Assembly (NCBI RefSeq): GCF_000344685.1
Contig: NW_006920425.1
Span: forward strand, 207,369-271,368
DNA: 64,000 nucleotides
Source of the DNA: Gloeophyllum trabeum ATCC 11539
Lineage: Eukaryota > Basidiomycota > Agaricomycetes > Gloeophyllales > Gloeophyllaceae
Direction of reading: 5' to 3'
Of this stretch, positions 34,863 to 47,594 are shown one piece after another. The first letter of the stretch is position 1, and each line of letters opens with the position of its first letter. The translations under genes and the position numbers were made by a program. The notes below the pieces were generated by a model, which was given only the letters and a program-made list of their open reading frames with translations, made no database searches and was not told the DNA's origin.

Positions 34863-37800
34863 ATGGCAGACACCAAGCAGGGCAGTGGTTTCGAAGGTAC
34901 TCAGACTAGTCTTCAGAACCTCAGCGAATATCCACGCTTTCCTGCAAAAGGGACGCGCTCAGGTAAGTCTAGTATACCACACGTGTCTTGACGAGGACCA
35001 TCATAATGGGTTTTTCCAGATGAGGTATCAAATCTGTCAGCAACACTTCAGGAAAGAATACTTAACTTCGAACAAAATCATGAGATATTACGCCAAGCTC
35101 TTGAAGGACTGGCAAAGCTCCATCCAATCTTTGAAAATTCGTTCTGCGCTCTTTATGTGCACATCTGCTTTGACACTCATACTTACGCGTCACATTGTCA
35201 TCTGCAGTCGCCATCCTACCTTTCATGGCGGCGATGAAACTTTACCAACATTGGCGGAAAACGGAACACACCGTCGTACTTCTATTCTTAGAAATGCAAG
35301 ATATGATGTGGTCCCTAACTGTGTGAGCCTTCTCTCATATATGGCTTCACACTCCATCTCACTTGGTGCCAGCCTGCCACTCGAACGCCTGCAAAAAGGG
35401 GTATCTGAGAAGCTAGGTGACCTCCGTGGTGACCTCAGCGTTATAGCCAAGGAGATCAACGATTGTACCGAGCTATGCGATACCTTTTACAAGAAGAAAC
35501 TCGTAGGTCAGTACTTATTTCTGAACCAATATGAAAGTCGATGGAAAACCCTCCAACAGTAAAAATCTGGAAAAGCATTGAATGGGCACCCAAGTTTACT
35601 CGCTTCTCCGAGGAATTTCAGAGGCTCAATCGGTCACTTCGTGTCCGTATTGCGACCCTAACCGCCGTTATGGTCGATGATGTCGGTGCTGATCTGCGAA
35701 AAGTTGACAGCAAGGTAGACAACTTACAGGATACTATCAGCACGCTCAGCGCAGAGCTTCAGCACACGCAAGGCGGGGGCTTGACGAGGATGCTTATATT
35801 GTTCGAGCTTTGCCGCAGCCCAAAGGAGAGAGAGATATGGAGATTCATCCAAGGGCACGGTGGTCCAGACACCTGTTTAGAAGACGATGGCCTGCTGGAA
35901 GAATTAGTGACAGTCAGCGAGAAGATCGATCCCGCTGCCACCTCCTTGATCAGTTCTACGGCAGGAAATGATTCTCCACAAGTCAAGGCAAAACTTGTAT
36001 TTTCCGTCCGGAACCAGCTCAAAGATGATGTGGACACAATGCTCGAGAAGAACAGGGATATCTTCGAGAGAAAATTCGCGTCTCAGATGAATGAAGTCAG
36101 AGAGGAGACACGCCGCCAGGCGGACAGGATCATAGACACGTTGTCTTCCGGACCTCATGAGAGGATTCTCGATCCTGTGAGTAGCTCTGCATTAGGCCGA
36201 AGTCATACCTGATGATCTGCTATCTCTTGGCTTTGCAGGAACTCCGCTTCATATGGAAAGAAATGGTCAGCCTCTGAATCGCACCCCGTGTTATGCACTG
36301 AAAAAAGCGCCATAGGGATGGAGAGGCACGGTAAAGGCACGACATTTCGTTGTGGCTCTTCACGACCATTACATCGAAAGACTTCATTCGATGGGAAATG
36401 CACCTCATGAAGGTCAGCTTCATAATGAGGTTGCATCGAACCCTGAAGATAAGTACGCGATGGCGGTCTGTGACTCCTCCAAAATGCCACCATATGGATA
36501 CCGGGACCGCTGGGCACTGGAATACATCGGAGTCGTCAGACTGCAGCCGCTCATAGAAGCATTCGACGACGACGCCTCGGGATTTATCAGCGTAGTAGAA
36601 GCGAATGAATTCTCAGATCCAAGGCTCCGTCCGAGATCATGGAGGTCTGTGTTTCAGCATGCGTTTCGGGAAAGTGCTGATCCCTCATCAATAGTCTTCC
36701 ATACTGGATGGCGTACTGGGCAGTTGGTGAGGACCTTTACCAGATAGCTTATTTTATGGCCCCTGACACATCTGCTTATAACCAGGGTTTCCGCAGGCGC
36801 TATTCCACTATCACGAAAAGATAAAGCATTCTCTTAACACTATATTCGCGTTGAAGGATCAAGTTCTGACTTCTAATCGCGGCTTAGTGGATCGAATTCT
36901 CGGTTCTCCGGTTATGTTATTGGTCGACTGTCTTCAAAAGGGCATTGAGGAAGGCCTCGAGCATCATGACTGCAATGAGAAACTCTACCATCGCTTTTCC
37001 GACCATGTCGACGCCGAAGAGGAGCGCTTGAGAGAGAATCTGGGCCGGCACAAGTTTCATCTTGATGCACCCGATACCCTGCGCTTGGTTACAGGAAAGG
37101 GAAGACTTGAAAGCGTACGGTGATACTTAGCTGGGACCTCGGTCAATCACTGATACTTTATCTAGTTTATAGCACCTCTCATCCACCTGCTCTTGGAACG
37201 CTTTGCGTTGATCATGCACCTTGCGTGCTCAGGGACCCTGGACGAACGAGAACTGACACTCGCTGCGGAGAGCTTCGTAGTTATATGGCGTTGCACCACT
37301 GACCGCATCAGCACTCTGAAAGGTATGTATGTTGGTCCCACGTCAAGCTCTGTTTTGACATCTATGTCAGAAATATTCCAGCAGCAAAACCATGACCCGC
37401 TGAGGCGCTTGCAGAATTACGCATACGGGCTGGTGGCTCCCATTATTTCTGTGTTTGTATCTTTAGCAACTGATCGAGGAACCACGACAGCTGTACTATA
37501 TCGATCAAACAGACCAAATATTCCAGCCTGACTTCTACGATGACTATATGGTGAAGGAGCAACGAAGACGCAAGTTACAAGACGATCACATGCTTGTACC
37601 GACGGATGCTCTATCTTTCCCGCTTTTACACTTGCCCCCGCCCGCAAATCTGGCTGTTTTCGCAGCGCTGAACGGTAGTTAGATCCTCCATGCTCAAGTA
37701 TGAATACTTATGACGCTCTAGGTAGTAAACATCATAACAACGTTTCGATGCCGATAGAAGTTTCTCGGGCGAGAGGTCAATGCTACCATGGTGAGCCATC

Positions 37801-39018
37801 AGCTCCTAGTGACACGTTGTATTATCTGACATGGTCATGAAGGTCCACTCGGTCCAGGCAGAAATTCACACCGGCCACAGCGCCGCGGCAACAGTATGTC
37901 GCTCGGCAACCTACACAATACAGTGAGTTGTCCATGATCCTTTCACTTATTGAGCCACCATAGATATATGATTATGCAGGGTCATGGAAGCGAAGGGACA
38001 CTAGGTCAGTGGTCGACCACCGTCGACGCAGTCCTTCGATGCGCCGACAACAGTGTTCTTCCCCGGTCCGGCCGCGACCAAGAGAAAGTGAAAATGTACC
38101 TTGAGCTGAGCATGCTGCACTACATCTCCGACAACGGCTGGGCGGAAGTTATGATGCTACACCCACCAAGTACCCAAGACGAGAAAAATCTCCAACAACT
38201 TAAGACTGAACTATCCTCCGATATCAAGAAGGTATTGGAGCCTTTGGCGCGTTATGTTGCCCGCAGAGTGAACATACATTTGTGCGCCTGATTATTCTCA
38301 CATATTGCTGCATTTACTGACGATTATCAGCCTGTCTGAGTGCGAGCGATGCGGTCAACGGATTATTGGCTCCCGATACATGTGCCTGGATTGCACGGAG
38401 ACTGCGAAGACCATCAACATATGCGGTAACTGTTGCACCTTCGCCTGCGACATCAGCCATGACCGCCAGCATGCGATGCACATGCCGATCCACCGCCTTC
38501 TTAAGTTACGGAATTACTTGCATCTGCGGGACACGGCAAGGGTGACCGACCAAGCGTGGCATGCCATGCATTCGGCGGACCAGGTGTTGAGGAACAAGAA
38601 TGCATCTGTGAAGTGTGCGTTTTGTGTCCAGCCTATCCCGGACGACGCACCTTGCTGGTTCTGCACAGTCTGCGGCAAGCGTGAGTATGCTGCGGTATCG
38701 TAGGGGACTTGCTAACTCGCACATATTATAGCGCACATACTGATATGTCAGAAATGTGATGACATTCACGAGAGGGTACGACCCTGGCTATTGGACGACA
38801 GCAAGTTCATGAAAGTGAAAGGGGCTTCGGCAAAGGAGAAAGAGACGATGCACGAGTGGACGCATCCTATGATATCTTGTGTCCGTTCCGACATACACAG
38901 TGCGCACGGGTCCATAGAGTCAAGACTGGAGACCATCGAGCGGCTGCTCCTCCAGTTGACACGGCAAGGAAGCCCTGAGAGCATGGTGGTCGAAGAAGGC
39001 AGCCCAATGAGCGTATAG
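34863..39018 (+). CDS. Large protein: helical N-terminus, EF-hand, ZZ-type zinc finger
   Basis: A gene of about ten or more exons and roughly 1,000 to 1,100 residues, starting MADTKQGSGFEGTQTSLQNL. The N-terminal third is helical (HPIFE, then VAILPFMAAMKLYQHW, LFLEMQDMMWSL, later KLGDLRGDLSVIAKEIND and a coiled-coil VDSKVDNLQDTISTLSAEL). This resembles the four-helix bundles found in HeLo/MLKL-like fungal proteins, which is inference from pattern only. A single EF-hand loop follows in AFDDDASGFISVVEANEF. Near the C-terminus a ZZ-type finger is clear (CERCGQ, YMCLDC, CGNCC, HDRQHAMHMPIH), and a second cysteine cluster (CAFC, CWFCTVCG, CQKC) precedes a helical tail ending EEGSPMSV. Function unknown. 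Proteins of this layout are typical of Polyporales, and calcium response or regulated cell death are possible roles. Confidence 0.78.
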
Positions 39019-40278
39019 TCGGAGATGGCAAGTCTGTCGCGATCCGGACGGATGAACTCTGGATTGGCTTAGGGTAGAATAGCTCGATAACGAAAGGAGA
39101 GCCAACGAATCTCATGTCTGCAGATTAGCGATAACTGTCCTTACCAAGTGTATCTCGCGAATGCTGCACCTGAGTGTTCACGGGGAACAGTAATAGTCCG
39201 AGCACGTTCGCAAGCATACTCAATGTTGAGTCTCAGCCATTTATAGGACGTCTCATATTCCACAAATGCAGACAATACCCGATGCGCAACGTGGAGAGCC
39301 GTATTCACGGTGCTGTTCACCTCTTTCGCTGGGAATAGCCTAGTAAAGTCCAAACAGGGCACGGGAGAATTTTCGTGAAGAACACTCAGTTGGCTTTGCG
39401 TTCACTCGGAAGGGCCGCAGATCAAAGGAACATTGGGATGTTCCGTTGACCTCTTTACCTTCCGAACAAACCAGACTTCTCTCCAGCAAAAAAACGTAGA
39501 AAGTGCCAAATTCAGAGATGTATCTACTATGGAAACCCGCTGAGTAGCGGATAAGCTTTGGGAGACCGAGGGCAAGAATAGCACGAACTCAATTCCGCTG
39601 ACGTCCTCTTGCTGTTATGAAGCTTCGGCCAGGGCCCCTCTTACCTGGCGTGGGTCTACGAGTATGTAAGTTCGGAATGTGATGGGGATAAGGATAAGGA
39701 TGGAAGGTCAGATGAAATGGACACTGCAGCAATGAAGTCACCGTACTGTACGTACGACGTCAGCTTGGCGTCAATGCATTCATTGACCGCCGCTCAATTC
39801 GTGTGGCAATCATTGAGGATTTGCAGCATACGATGTTTCGTAAATCAAGATGAAGGTCGGCGAGAGGCAACGGAAACTTGTGAAGTTTCCCTTTGCTAGA
39901 TACAGCAACGGGCATGTCCTTGCTACATGATTGCAAAAAAGCAACCCTCATAATTACCTCAGGCTCTCGTTGGACATAGCTAGTGAGCAACAGCATTCCA
40001 ACGGAGCGTAGACTACATCGACGTACCCGGCTTTACACAAACACTGAACCGAAACCTGCATTTCATGATCCGCTTCGTCGAATTAAGACCCTCGACGATC
40101 CAGGCCCATTGTTGAGCAGAGCCATAAGGGTCCTAAGGGTCGTAAACTCTAACAGATTTGTACAGACTGCCGACAACTATTGCGATTGAGCGGTAGGTGG
40201 AAGTCAAAAGCAGGAAGCGATATTTGCGGTCACGCGACCAGAACTTTCCTCCTCCTTCTCACCGCGACCGCGGCGGCC
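39019..40278. other. Intergenic stretch, no gene recognised
   Basis: About 1.26 kb with short frames only. The 73-codon minus frame at 39141-39362 has no start context or motif I can support. Confidence 0.5.
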
Positions 40279-42563
40279 ATGCGCTCCTCGTTGTTGCTCC
40301 TGGTCTTGCCGCTGTGTGCGTCGTTTGTGGGAGCCACCTCCATCCCACCACAGGCAGAACAAGAGCGTCTCTCATGGCCGAACGTACAGGACGAAACAGG
40401 GGAAGAGCAGGGCCAGCTGAGACGGTTCCATTGTGCGAGCAGCCAGCAATGTAGTGAAATATTGGGGTTGCTGGAGGATGAGCCGGTGCGTTCAAGCTGA
40501 TCTACACGAGCTATGGAGTTATTAAGGGGGGGGGATTGAGTGGCTAATATGTCTGCAAAATGCTGTAGGAGCCGCTAGACGTCTGGCAGGTTACCCCCTC
40601 GTACATCGACATCTACTTTCCATTATCATCTGGCTCAGCCTCCGCTTTATTGAACCGAGCACACACATCCATTCCACTTGCATCATCTCATATCGATACG
40701 CCCCCATACCCTCCTCTTCCTGACCTGAGCGACATAACCTCCCTGAACACAACATATCATGCTGCTTACCACCCCTTACCAGCGATCCGTGACTTCCTAA
40801 AATCCCTCGCAGACCAGCATCCAGACAAGATAACTCTGATACCACTGGGACATAGCGGGGAAGGGCGGGAGATGGTTGGAGTGAAGATCAGCTCGCCGGA
40901 TCCGTGCACGAGGAAAGTGAGGGGCTCGGCGAGCAAGAAATCAGGATTCATGATTAACGGAGCGCAACATTCACGCGAGGTACGCGAACACCGTATTGAT
41001 TATGGTATCAGCTAACAATTCGTGCACTCTTTTCCCTCCATATAGTGGGTAGCCACGTCCGCTTCGCTGTACTTGATACATGCTCTGGTTTCCAACTCCT
41101 CCGAAAAGGGCTCTCTGTCTCATCTACTGAATACCTATGTAAGTCTTCCGAGTTCTACCTGTTTTGTGGTCGGTCACGACGTGGTCTTTCGAATTATACT
41201 GGCGCTCCTTCCTCCGGTGGTGACTGTTAGAGATCTGATTTGCAGGATGGATACCCCAGGTCACTGTGACAGCGGTATATTCTGGGAATCAGTCACTGAC
41301 TGGAACAGGTGCATAAAATGGTGGCCACAACGCGGATAGGCGGCGCTATTCTCTCCGATATCATTGTCGAGCTGTCATATCGGGGATAATAATACCACTT
41401 GCCAGATTGTAGACGCTCTGTTTATGGCCGCGCGGTCGTAGAAGACAATGGTGGTCCAAGGATGCATTCCATCAACGGAAAGGGTAGACTTATAATTCCG
41501 CGGGCCACGTTTCCACGAGTGTTGAAGCAAGTAGTGTCATATGCCCGTAAAGTCGTCCCTGATATTCCAGTCGTTTTCGATAATTATGATTATTGTATAT
41601 GGTGACGTACTGGGATCATGAACTGACGGGCCCGGCTTGCGTTGGTCATTGCAGGATTTTTACATCATACCCCTTCCGAATCCTGATGGGTACGAATACA
41701 CCTGGTCGACGGATAGATTATGGTATAAGAATCGGATGGCGCTAGGCCCGGACGATCGTTGCGTTGGTCTCGACATGGGAAGGAACTGGGTACGATTCAT
41801 GCCTGCTCTTCACCTTTGTTCTGCGTGCTGGATCTCCATTAGGGCCACAAATGGGGGAAGAATAAATACAAGAAGCAGCCCTGTCACCACTGGTTTCCCG
41901 GGCACCGCCCCTTCGAGGCGCCGGAGGTGAACAACGTCGCCAATTTCATTACGACCATCCCGCGATTGAGGGCCTTCGTCGATTTGCGGGCCTATGGTCA
42001 GATGAGTGAGTTGAACACTCATCCAGGTCGCTTGGAATAGAAGCTTGATAGTGCAATCTCGACAGTCTCGATCCCGTACTCGTATTCTTGCAAAAAGGTG
42101 CCGAAGGACGCGGAAGACCTCCTCGAAGCAGCGCTCGGTGCTGCACAAGCGGCCAGACGGTCCCACGGAACGACGTTCAAGGTACGTCTCGTAGTCTTCC
42201 TAGAATTCCCAGATAGTCCGTTGAGCTGCGAAACAACCAGACTGGGTCGCTGTGCGACACACTCTACCGCGCTCCCGGCAACGTCATCGATTGGATGTAC
42301 AAGAAGGCAGGCGTCAAGTACTCTTACGCGGTTCACCTGCGGGACACGGGCACTGTGAGTTCGCTATGTATCTCAGACGCTTGCTTTCCCTAATGCTTCT
42401 TCAGTACGGGTTCTCTCTTCCCGAGGAGTGGCTCAGGCCCGTCGGCGAAGAGACCGCGGATATGATTGAGTACCTTGCCAATTTCATTTTAACTAAGAGA
42501 GGTACGGATTGGTTTTCATTCAAAGTGTTTCGTATATCTGACGTCTTGTACGCAGAGGCGTGA
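40279..42563 (+). CDS. ECM14: Ecm14-like M14 metallocarboxypeptidase homologue, probable pseudoenzyme
   Basis: Begins with a signal peptide (MRSSLLLLVLPLCASFVG) and a propeptide-like segment. The peptidase fold shows the zinc HxxE in NGAQHSREW, substrate-site landmarks IPLPNPDGYEYTW and RLWYKNR, and GLDMGRNW, followed by the C-terminal blocks DTLYRAPGNVIDWMY and VHLRDTGTYGFSLPEEW. Two catalytic positions are changed. The third zinc ligand, normally His in L-H-S-Y, is Arg in DLRAYGQM. The catalytic Glu before LRDTG is His. Loss of the Glu is known for Ecm14 proteins, cell-wall-related pseudopeptidases of the secretory pathway. One intron (41139-41654) is 516 nt, while the others are about 50 to 60. 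The 3' end is uncertain because an alternative last intron near 42502 would change the final residues. Confidence 0.85.
41139..41654 (+). other. Unusually long intron in the Ecm14-like gene
   Basis: Runs from GTAAGTC after LLNTY to CAG before DFYIIPLPNPDG. The two flanking exons are contiguous in the family, so no coding sequence is expected in between. It may hold an old insertion, but no termini were found. Confidence 0.65.
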
Positions 42564-43143
42564 TATCTGGATCTGACTTTCTGCCCTGTCCGTCCGCTGT
42601 ATATTTCTGCTGCCCCCCTTCTTGACATATCAGGTGCATTGTATTTTATGTTGTACTCAATTTTGCTCGTGCATGTATCGTCATCGATGCTTTGAGTATG
42701 CTTTGCTTTTTCTCACTGCTGCAGTTATCGCAACCCCACCATTCTGCAGGACTTGTCCAACGGAATCCTGGCAAACCCCTTGATTTGAACTGTAATTCCC
42801 CAAAGAAACATGATCGTGAGGTTGTATCTCTCGCAACAGAGCAAATAAGATATGTGCTACAACAGTGGTAACTAATGCATACGGGGATATAAGGACAATG
42901 ATCATAGCGCTGTAAGGTGTACATACATAAGTGAGACTGGAGATAATATGGATGGACGGATGAGATGCACCGACAGTCCGGAAGCCGCCAGAAAGTGTGT
43001 TTATAAACACGCACGTAAAAGAAGAGTCAAAGGAGCAAACGAGGAGGATGAGGTCATGACATCAACCCAGTCCATCACATGGCTCATAGGAAATATTGAG
43101 GGCCTTCACAAATCACAATCGATATCGCCATCTAGCAGGGCTC
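42564..43143. other. Convergent 3' flanks
   Basis: About 580 bp between the Ecm14-like gene and the converging Atg13 gene. No gene or repeat recognised. Confidence 0.5.
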
Positions 43144-45557
43144 TCATGGACCACGACTGCGTTTCGCCTCGTCGTCGAGCTCGAGCTTGCCAATGACTTC
43201 AGCGGACGCGATGCTGAACCGACTCGCTCCGGATCCCTGGCGCGGTCGAAAGGGCATCAGGCCTCGCACATACGCATCGTCTAATTCGTCCGTAGAAGGA
43301 TTACTTCTATGCCCCCGCCGGATGTTCGAAACGTCTATCCCCGTGCTCGTACGACGATCGCCACTGCCCGAACTCGTGTTACCCTCCTGGCTGTGTGGGC
43401 TGCCCTGATTCGAGTCTCTGCGTCGACCGCCTAGACCCTCGAGACTGGCCATGAACGCCTCGTTCATACGTCGCAAACGTTCGTCCACCGCGACTTGGTC
43501 TGTAAGGAGCAGAGATGATCCTACGCTAGGACGCTCGCTTGTAGGTTCGCTGACAGCACGTTCGAGTTGGACAGCTGCGGGGGGTGCGCTCTGTGCTTCG
43601 CTAGTTGCTGCTGTCCTGAGCCGTGGTCGATCTCCGCGCTCCTGCGGATCCACTTCCTTGCCCTTCAGGGTCTCCTCCCGATCATGGCCTTGTCCCTGCA
43701 ATTTCAACTGCCCACCGTATTGGAAATGCCGACCGCTCAGCGGCTCCCGCGCGTCGATGTCCTGTACAAACCTCGACAAATCGTCATCCTCGGTCTTCGT
43801 GCTCAGGAAGCTAGCCTTCTCCCCTGCTCCCCCTTCCTTAGCGCTTCCCTCGCTGCCAGCACTGAGGGCGTAGCGATGGGTGAAACTGCTAGAATACCTC
43901 TTGGTCGCCGGGAGTCTGCCCGGTGGAGCAGACGGATCCCCTTCAGCTGACGCTAGTGGTCGCCGGTCGCCCAAACTTGATGGGTTAAAGGTTGGCGACG
44001 GGCGGAGGGGTATCACAGGCGATCCTGGAGAACGATTTACGTTCGAGGCGACAGGTAGGGGAGGGGCCCGGGAAGAGGTCGGTGAGTTCGCAGGACGAGA
44101 CGGAAGCGAAGGACCGCCTGCGCCCGACAACGGCGAATGCTGCCGCAGAGAAGGGGTCGGGGAATGCAGGGACGGAGAAGAGGACAGCGTGGACGACTTG
44201 AAGGGATGCACCATTGCCGGACGGCGGATGGGCAATGGACCGGGAGACGAAGGTAAGTCCTGTAGACACGGTAATCACTTGATCAGAACAATACACACAG
44301 CAATGCGGGGAATGCTATGCACTTACGGCGCCTCGACCAGTCCCAGTGCTTTCTCTGCGCAACCGCGAGCCTATCGCCGACATTGGGTGGCCATCGTCCT
44401 TTGACCCACCGGAAGTCGACCCACGATGAGAAGATGATGCCGCGGAGACACCCGAGGCTGATCCTGCGGTACCAAGGTTGGAGGGGGGACGGCTGAATTG
44501 CTGTGCCACATTGCGCGCATTGCCCGGCAGTGAGGTCGTGCGCGTGTGCACGGCAGGCAGGACGAAGCGCTCTGCGACGGAGGACGGAGGAGAGGCCGGC
44601 AACGACGTCTTGACAGGCAGACTACCTGGCGAAGTGGACAGCGACTCTCGCTGCTGGTTCCTAGCCAGAGTGGGGGTGAACTCATTGCCCTCCTCCAGAG
44701 ACAGAAAGCGTGAGGAGAGAAGAGACTCGAGTTCGTCTATTTGGAAGTGCGGGGAGAGGAGGTAGGCACCGGACAGCGACAAAGTGCCCATGGGATGGGG
44801 TATGGGTGCAAACGAGTGGGATCCCGTGGCCAACGGTGGTGTATTGGCAACCGGAGGGGTGCCTAAAGAGCGCGATCGGTCGGTCTCGTGGATCAGAATC
44901 ATGGACGAAACGTGGCTCACCGAACCCTAGTATTCCCTCCAGCCTTTCATTAGCAGACTGAACGTGCAACCTGATGCTGAAATTGGCATTCCTGTTTGCA
45001 CCGCTTGTGCGACGGCGCAGGCGCTTGAAGAGCGCCCACGCTGGAAGGATCCTCAGGAGCGTGAAAAGGCTGCGGTAGAGCGGTATGCCATGCTTGTATA
45101 TGGTGGGTGGAGCTACCTCCGATGCGTCCCCGTAACCTGAGTGTGCTGCCGGTCGGAAGGCGAGGGTCCATGACTCGAGCAGGATATACCTCGGCGTGGG
45201 ATCGACGCGGAGCCGGGAGGAATCAGGCGCCCGGTAGACAAGGGCCTGATTGTTCGTCAATTCTGGCACCGCCAGGAGAACTTGAAGCTCTAGCGTGCGC
45301 GGCGAGTCCGCAGCAGAGATGTAGCGGTATAGCTTCAAGTGCTCCTTGTAGAGATCCGAGTCCGGTGTCTCGAGGTTGAACTGACGACACCAAGGTATAG
45401 ATCATGGCCTCCTTCGAATGAGATTCCTGCTCACCCATTTGTCCACCTTTGTCTGACCCCCCGTTTCTTCTGTCGTGCGAGCGTTATTGACTACGAGGAC
45501 CAGCTTCGAATAGAACTTCCATGCTATCTGGTCGGCCTTCTGGATGTCATTGGACAT
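43144..45557 (-). CDS. ATG13: Autophagy-related protein Atg13
   Basis: Regulatory subunit of the Atg1 kinase complex that starts autophagosome formation. The start at 45557 gives MSNDIQKADQIAWKFYSKLV, the opening of the HORMA domain. Next exons give KVDKW, FNLETPDSDLYKEHLKLYRY, PRYILLESWTLAF and the diagnostic YKHGIPLYRSLFTLLRILPA with KRLRRR. The long C-terminal half is disordered and rich in Ser, Pro and Thr, with the conserved Atg13 element ATKRYSSSFTHRYALS, which fits the Atg1/Atg17-binding part. It ends ELDDEAKRSRGP at 43144. Total is about 750 residues in roughly five exons, ordinary for basidiomycetes. Confidence 0.93.
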
Positions 45558-47053
45558 GGCAGTAAGAGAGGAAGGGAACTTGAGCGAAAGCAGTGTTAAT
45601 TCAAGCTGAACATTTGGGCAGAGTGTTGGGGAGAAAAGGCCTGCGGCTGCGAGGACGTGCAGGGGCGCTTGTAGGCCAGAGGCAACCCCGCTGTTACGCT
45701 TGATACACTGTCCACGTGCCACCCACGTGCCTTCCTAACTGAGAGGGGGTTTTGATAATGCCTCCACAGCCACTGCGACCGCCTAGATTGCTGTCAGATT
45801 GATTGATGGGGAATGTATTTGCAGCCTGAAAGAGGCCCACTAAAGTCCTGGTAGGACTTTGTGATATGTTGAGTTTTGGCAAGAGTTAGCCTAGCGCTCG
45901 ACGTGGAACTTGAAACACTCAATATATGATTGCCTATCTGGTCGATTGACGGGGTAACTGCAGGGCTTTTACGAAGAGATAGCGGGGCCTTGGTCGTCGT
46001 TCTACTCAAGCAAGGTTCAAGAACGTGAGTCAGACTCCTTTCCTACATTATTGAACTTAGAATCACGCACGACAGCCTGGACCAGGATCACGTCATGGAT
46101 GTGGGCAAGCAATTCGAGAACGTCAAATCGTGTCCAATGGTACATAGAGCAATGTATACCGCTGTTCTCCCAGCTCGACCGGGCGTAAAACGCCACCTGA
46201 GCCATATACCTTAAACCGCGAACAGAAATGGAAGAATATGCACGGGGTCTGGACGTTCACATGGACCGGCGTGGTGACTATAGATGTATCGAGGGATGCA
46301 TTGGTGGAAGACTAGCTTGTGAGCTCCAAGCGTTATGAAGTTAAAGGTCTATGACACTTCATCTGGCGCGCTGTGATAGCATTCCCAACACAGGCAATGG
46401 TCTGCGGTTATGACATCTGCACTGGAATGAAGGACTGAGCCTTGATAACGAAAGGCTACAGCAGTGGAGTTACGGAATTTCTGTGAACCTGCCTTGGTGT
46501 CGACATCTGTGAAAGACTCGGTGTACTCCGCATATGGTTCTACGTCCACCTTGATAGATGCGGTTAGTCAAGCATCTGTCAAGCTGCGCGCTTTACTAGC
46601 CTTGTGGTCTCCAATCCGTTGAAACTTCAAGACAAGTGTCACCCCTGACATTGAGCCCAAGAAACCGTTATATGATGAAAGCAGAGCGTACTGAAGGCAT
46701 ATACGCACAAAAAATGAATTCGTAGACTGCGACGAGACGCTAACGGATTCCCCACGTTAAGGACTCCAGCTGCACGACGTGAGTGTTGGTGAGCCCCCAC
46801 GTAGTACGCGTACACTGCTGGACACGCGTACCAAGGTATTTCTTCAGACCCTGGAGCAAGCTCGATCTTGCGCTTCCCCCAAGACCAGGGAAAATTTCTA
46901 CCATAACATGCAGACTCGTTTCATATATACTATCAAGTCTTGTGGCAAGTATATATCGTTGCGCATGTTGCCCGTCAACGCCAGGATCGAGTCGACGGAG
47001 GACAGGTAGGACTCGGACAGGTTGACGGACAATTTCGCGATTTCAAAATGCTA
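45558..47053. other. Intergenic region up to the MITE at 47054
   Basis: About 1.5 kb with only short frames and nothing recognised. It includes the upstream region of Atg13. Confidence 0.5.
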
Positions 47054-47491
47054 TGATACCTACATCAAGGGGCGGACACCGGGAGATGCCGAGACCACAT
47101 GCAGGGGGAGGGGGGGGACCTCGGAGCCCTTAACTGAGATTTATTATCAGTTAAGCGCCCAGCCATCTGGGGTAAGGGGGGTAACGGGCAGGTATCTGGC
47201 ACATTATTGGGTACTTTTGAGTAATTTCTGAAGTATCCTAGAGGAAAGCGGTGAGAAAGAATGACCCCTGGTAGCGATCTTCAGAAAACATATGAATTGT
47301 GACCGAAGTAGATGTGACACCCCCCTGTGACGAAGTAACTCTAACCCTTGCTTGCTGTGCGACATACCTTCCCTTTATGTACCGTGAGACTGTCCCACGG
47401 GGGGAGGGGGGGTCCCCTGGAGACCCTTAACTGAGATTTGTGGCATGTGGTCTAAAATTTTATTTCTGTCCGCCCCTTGACCTACATATCA
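47054..47491. mobile_element. 438-bp MITE with TA target duplication (element 2)
   Basis: Terminal inverted repeats of 25 bp with four mismatches: both ends start TGATA and share TCAAGGGGCGGACA. TA on each side (47052-47053 and 47492-47493). Subterminal GACCACATGC/GCATGTGGTC pairs face each other. Two direct copies of a GGGGGAGGGGGG run followed by CCCTTAACTGAGATTT lie inside. No coding capacity. It ends 103 bp before the start of the WD40 gene at 47595. Confidence 0.85.
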
Positions 47492-47594
47492 TATCAGGAT
47501 AATAGTGTTTCTTCTTTATAATAAATAAATAGATATAATTGATGAATCAGCAAGCCCTTTCATTCCGTTTACGTCGTCTCAGAGTTTCTACACA

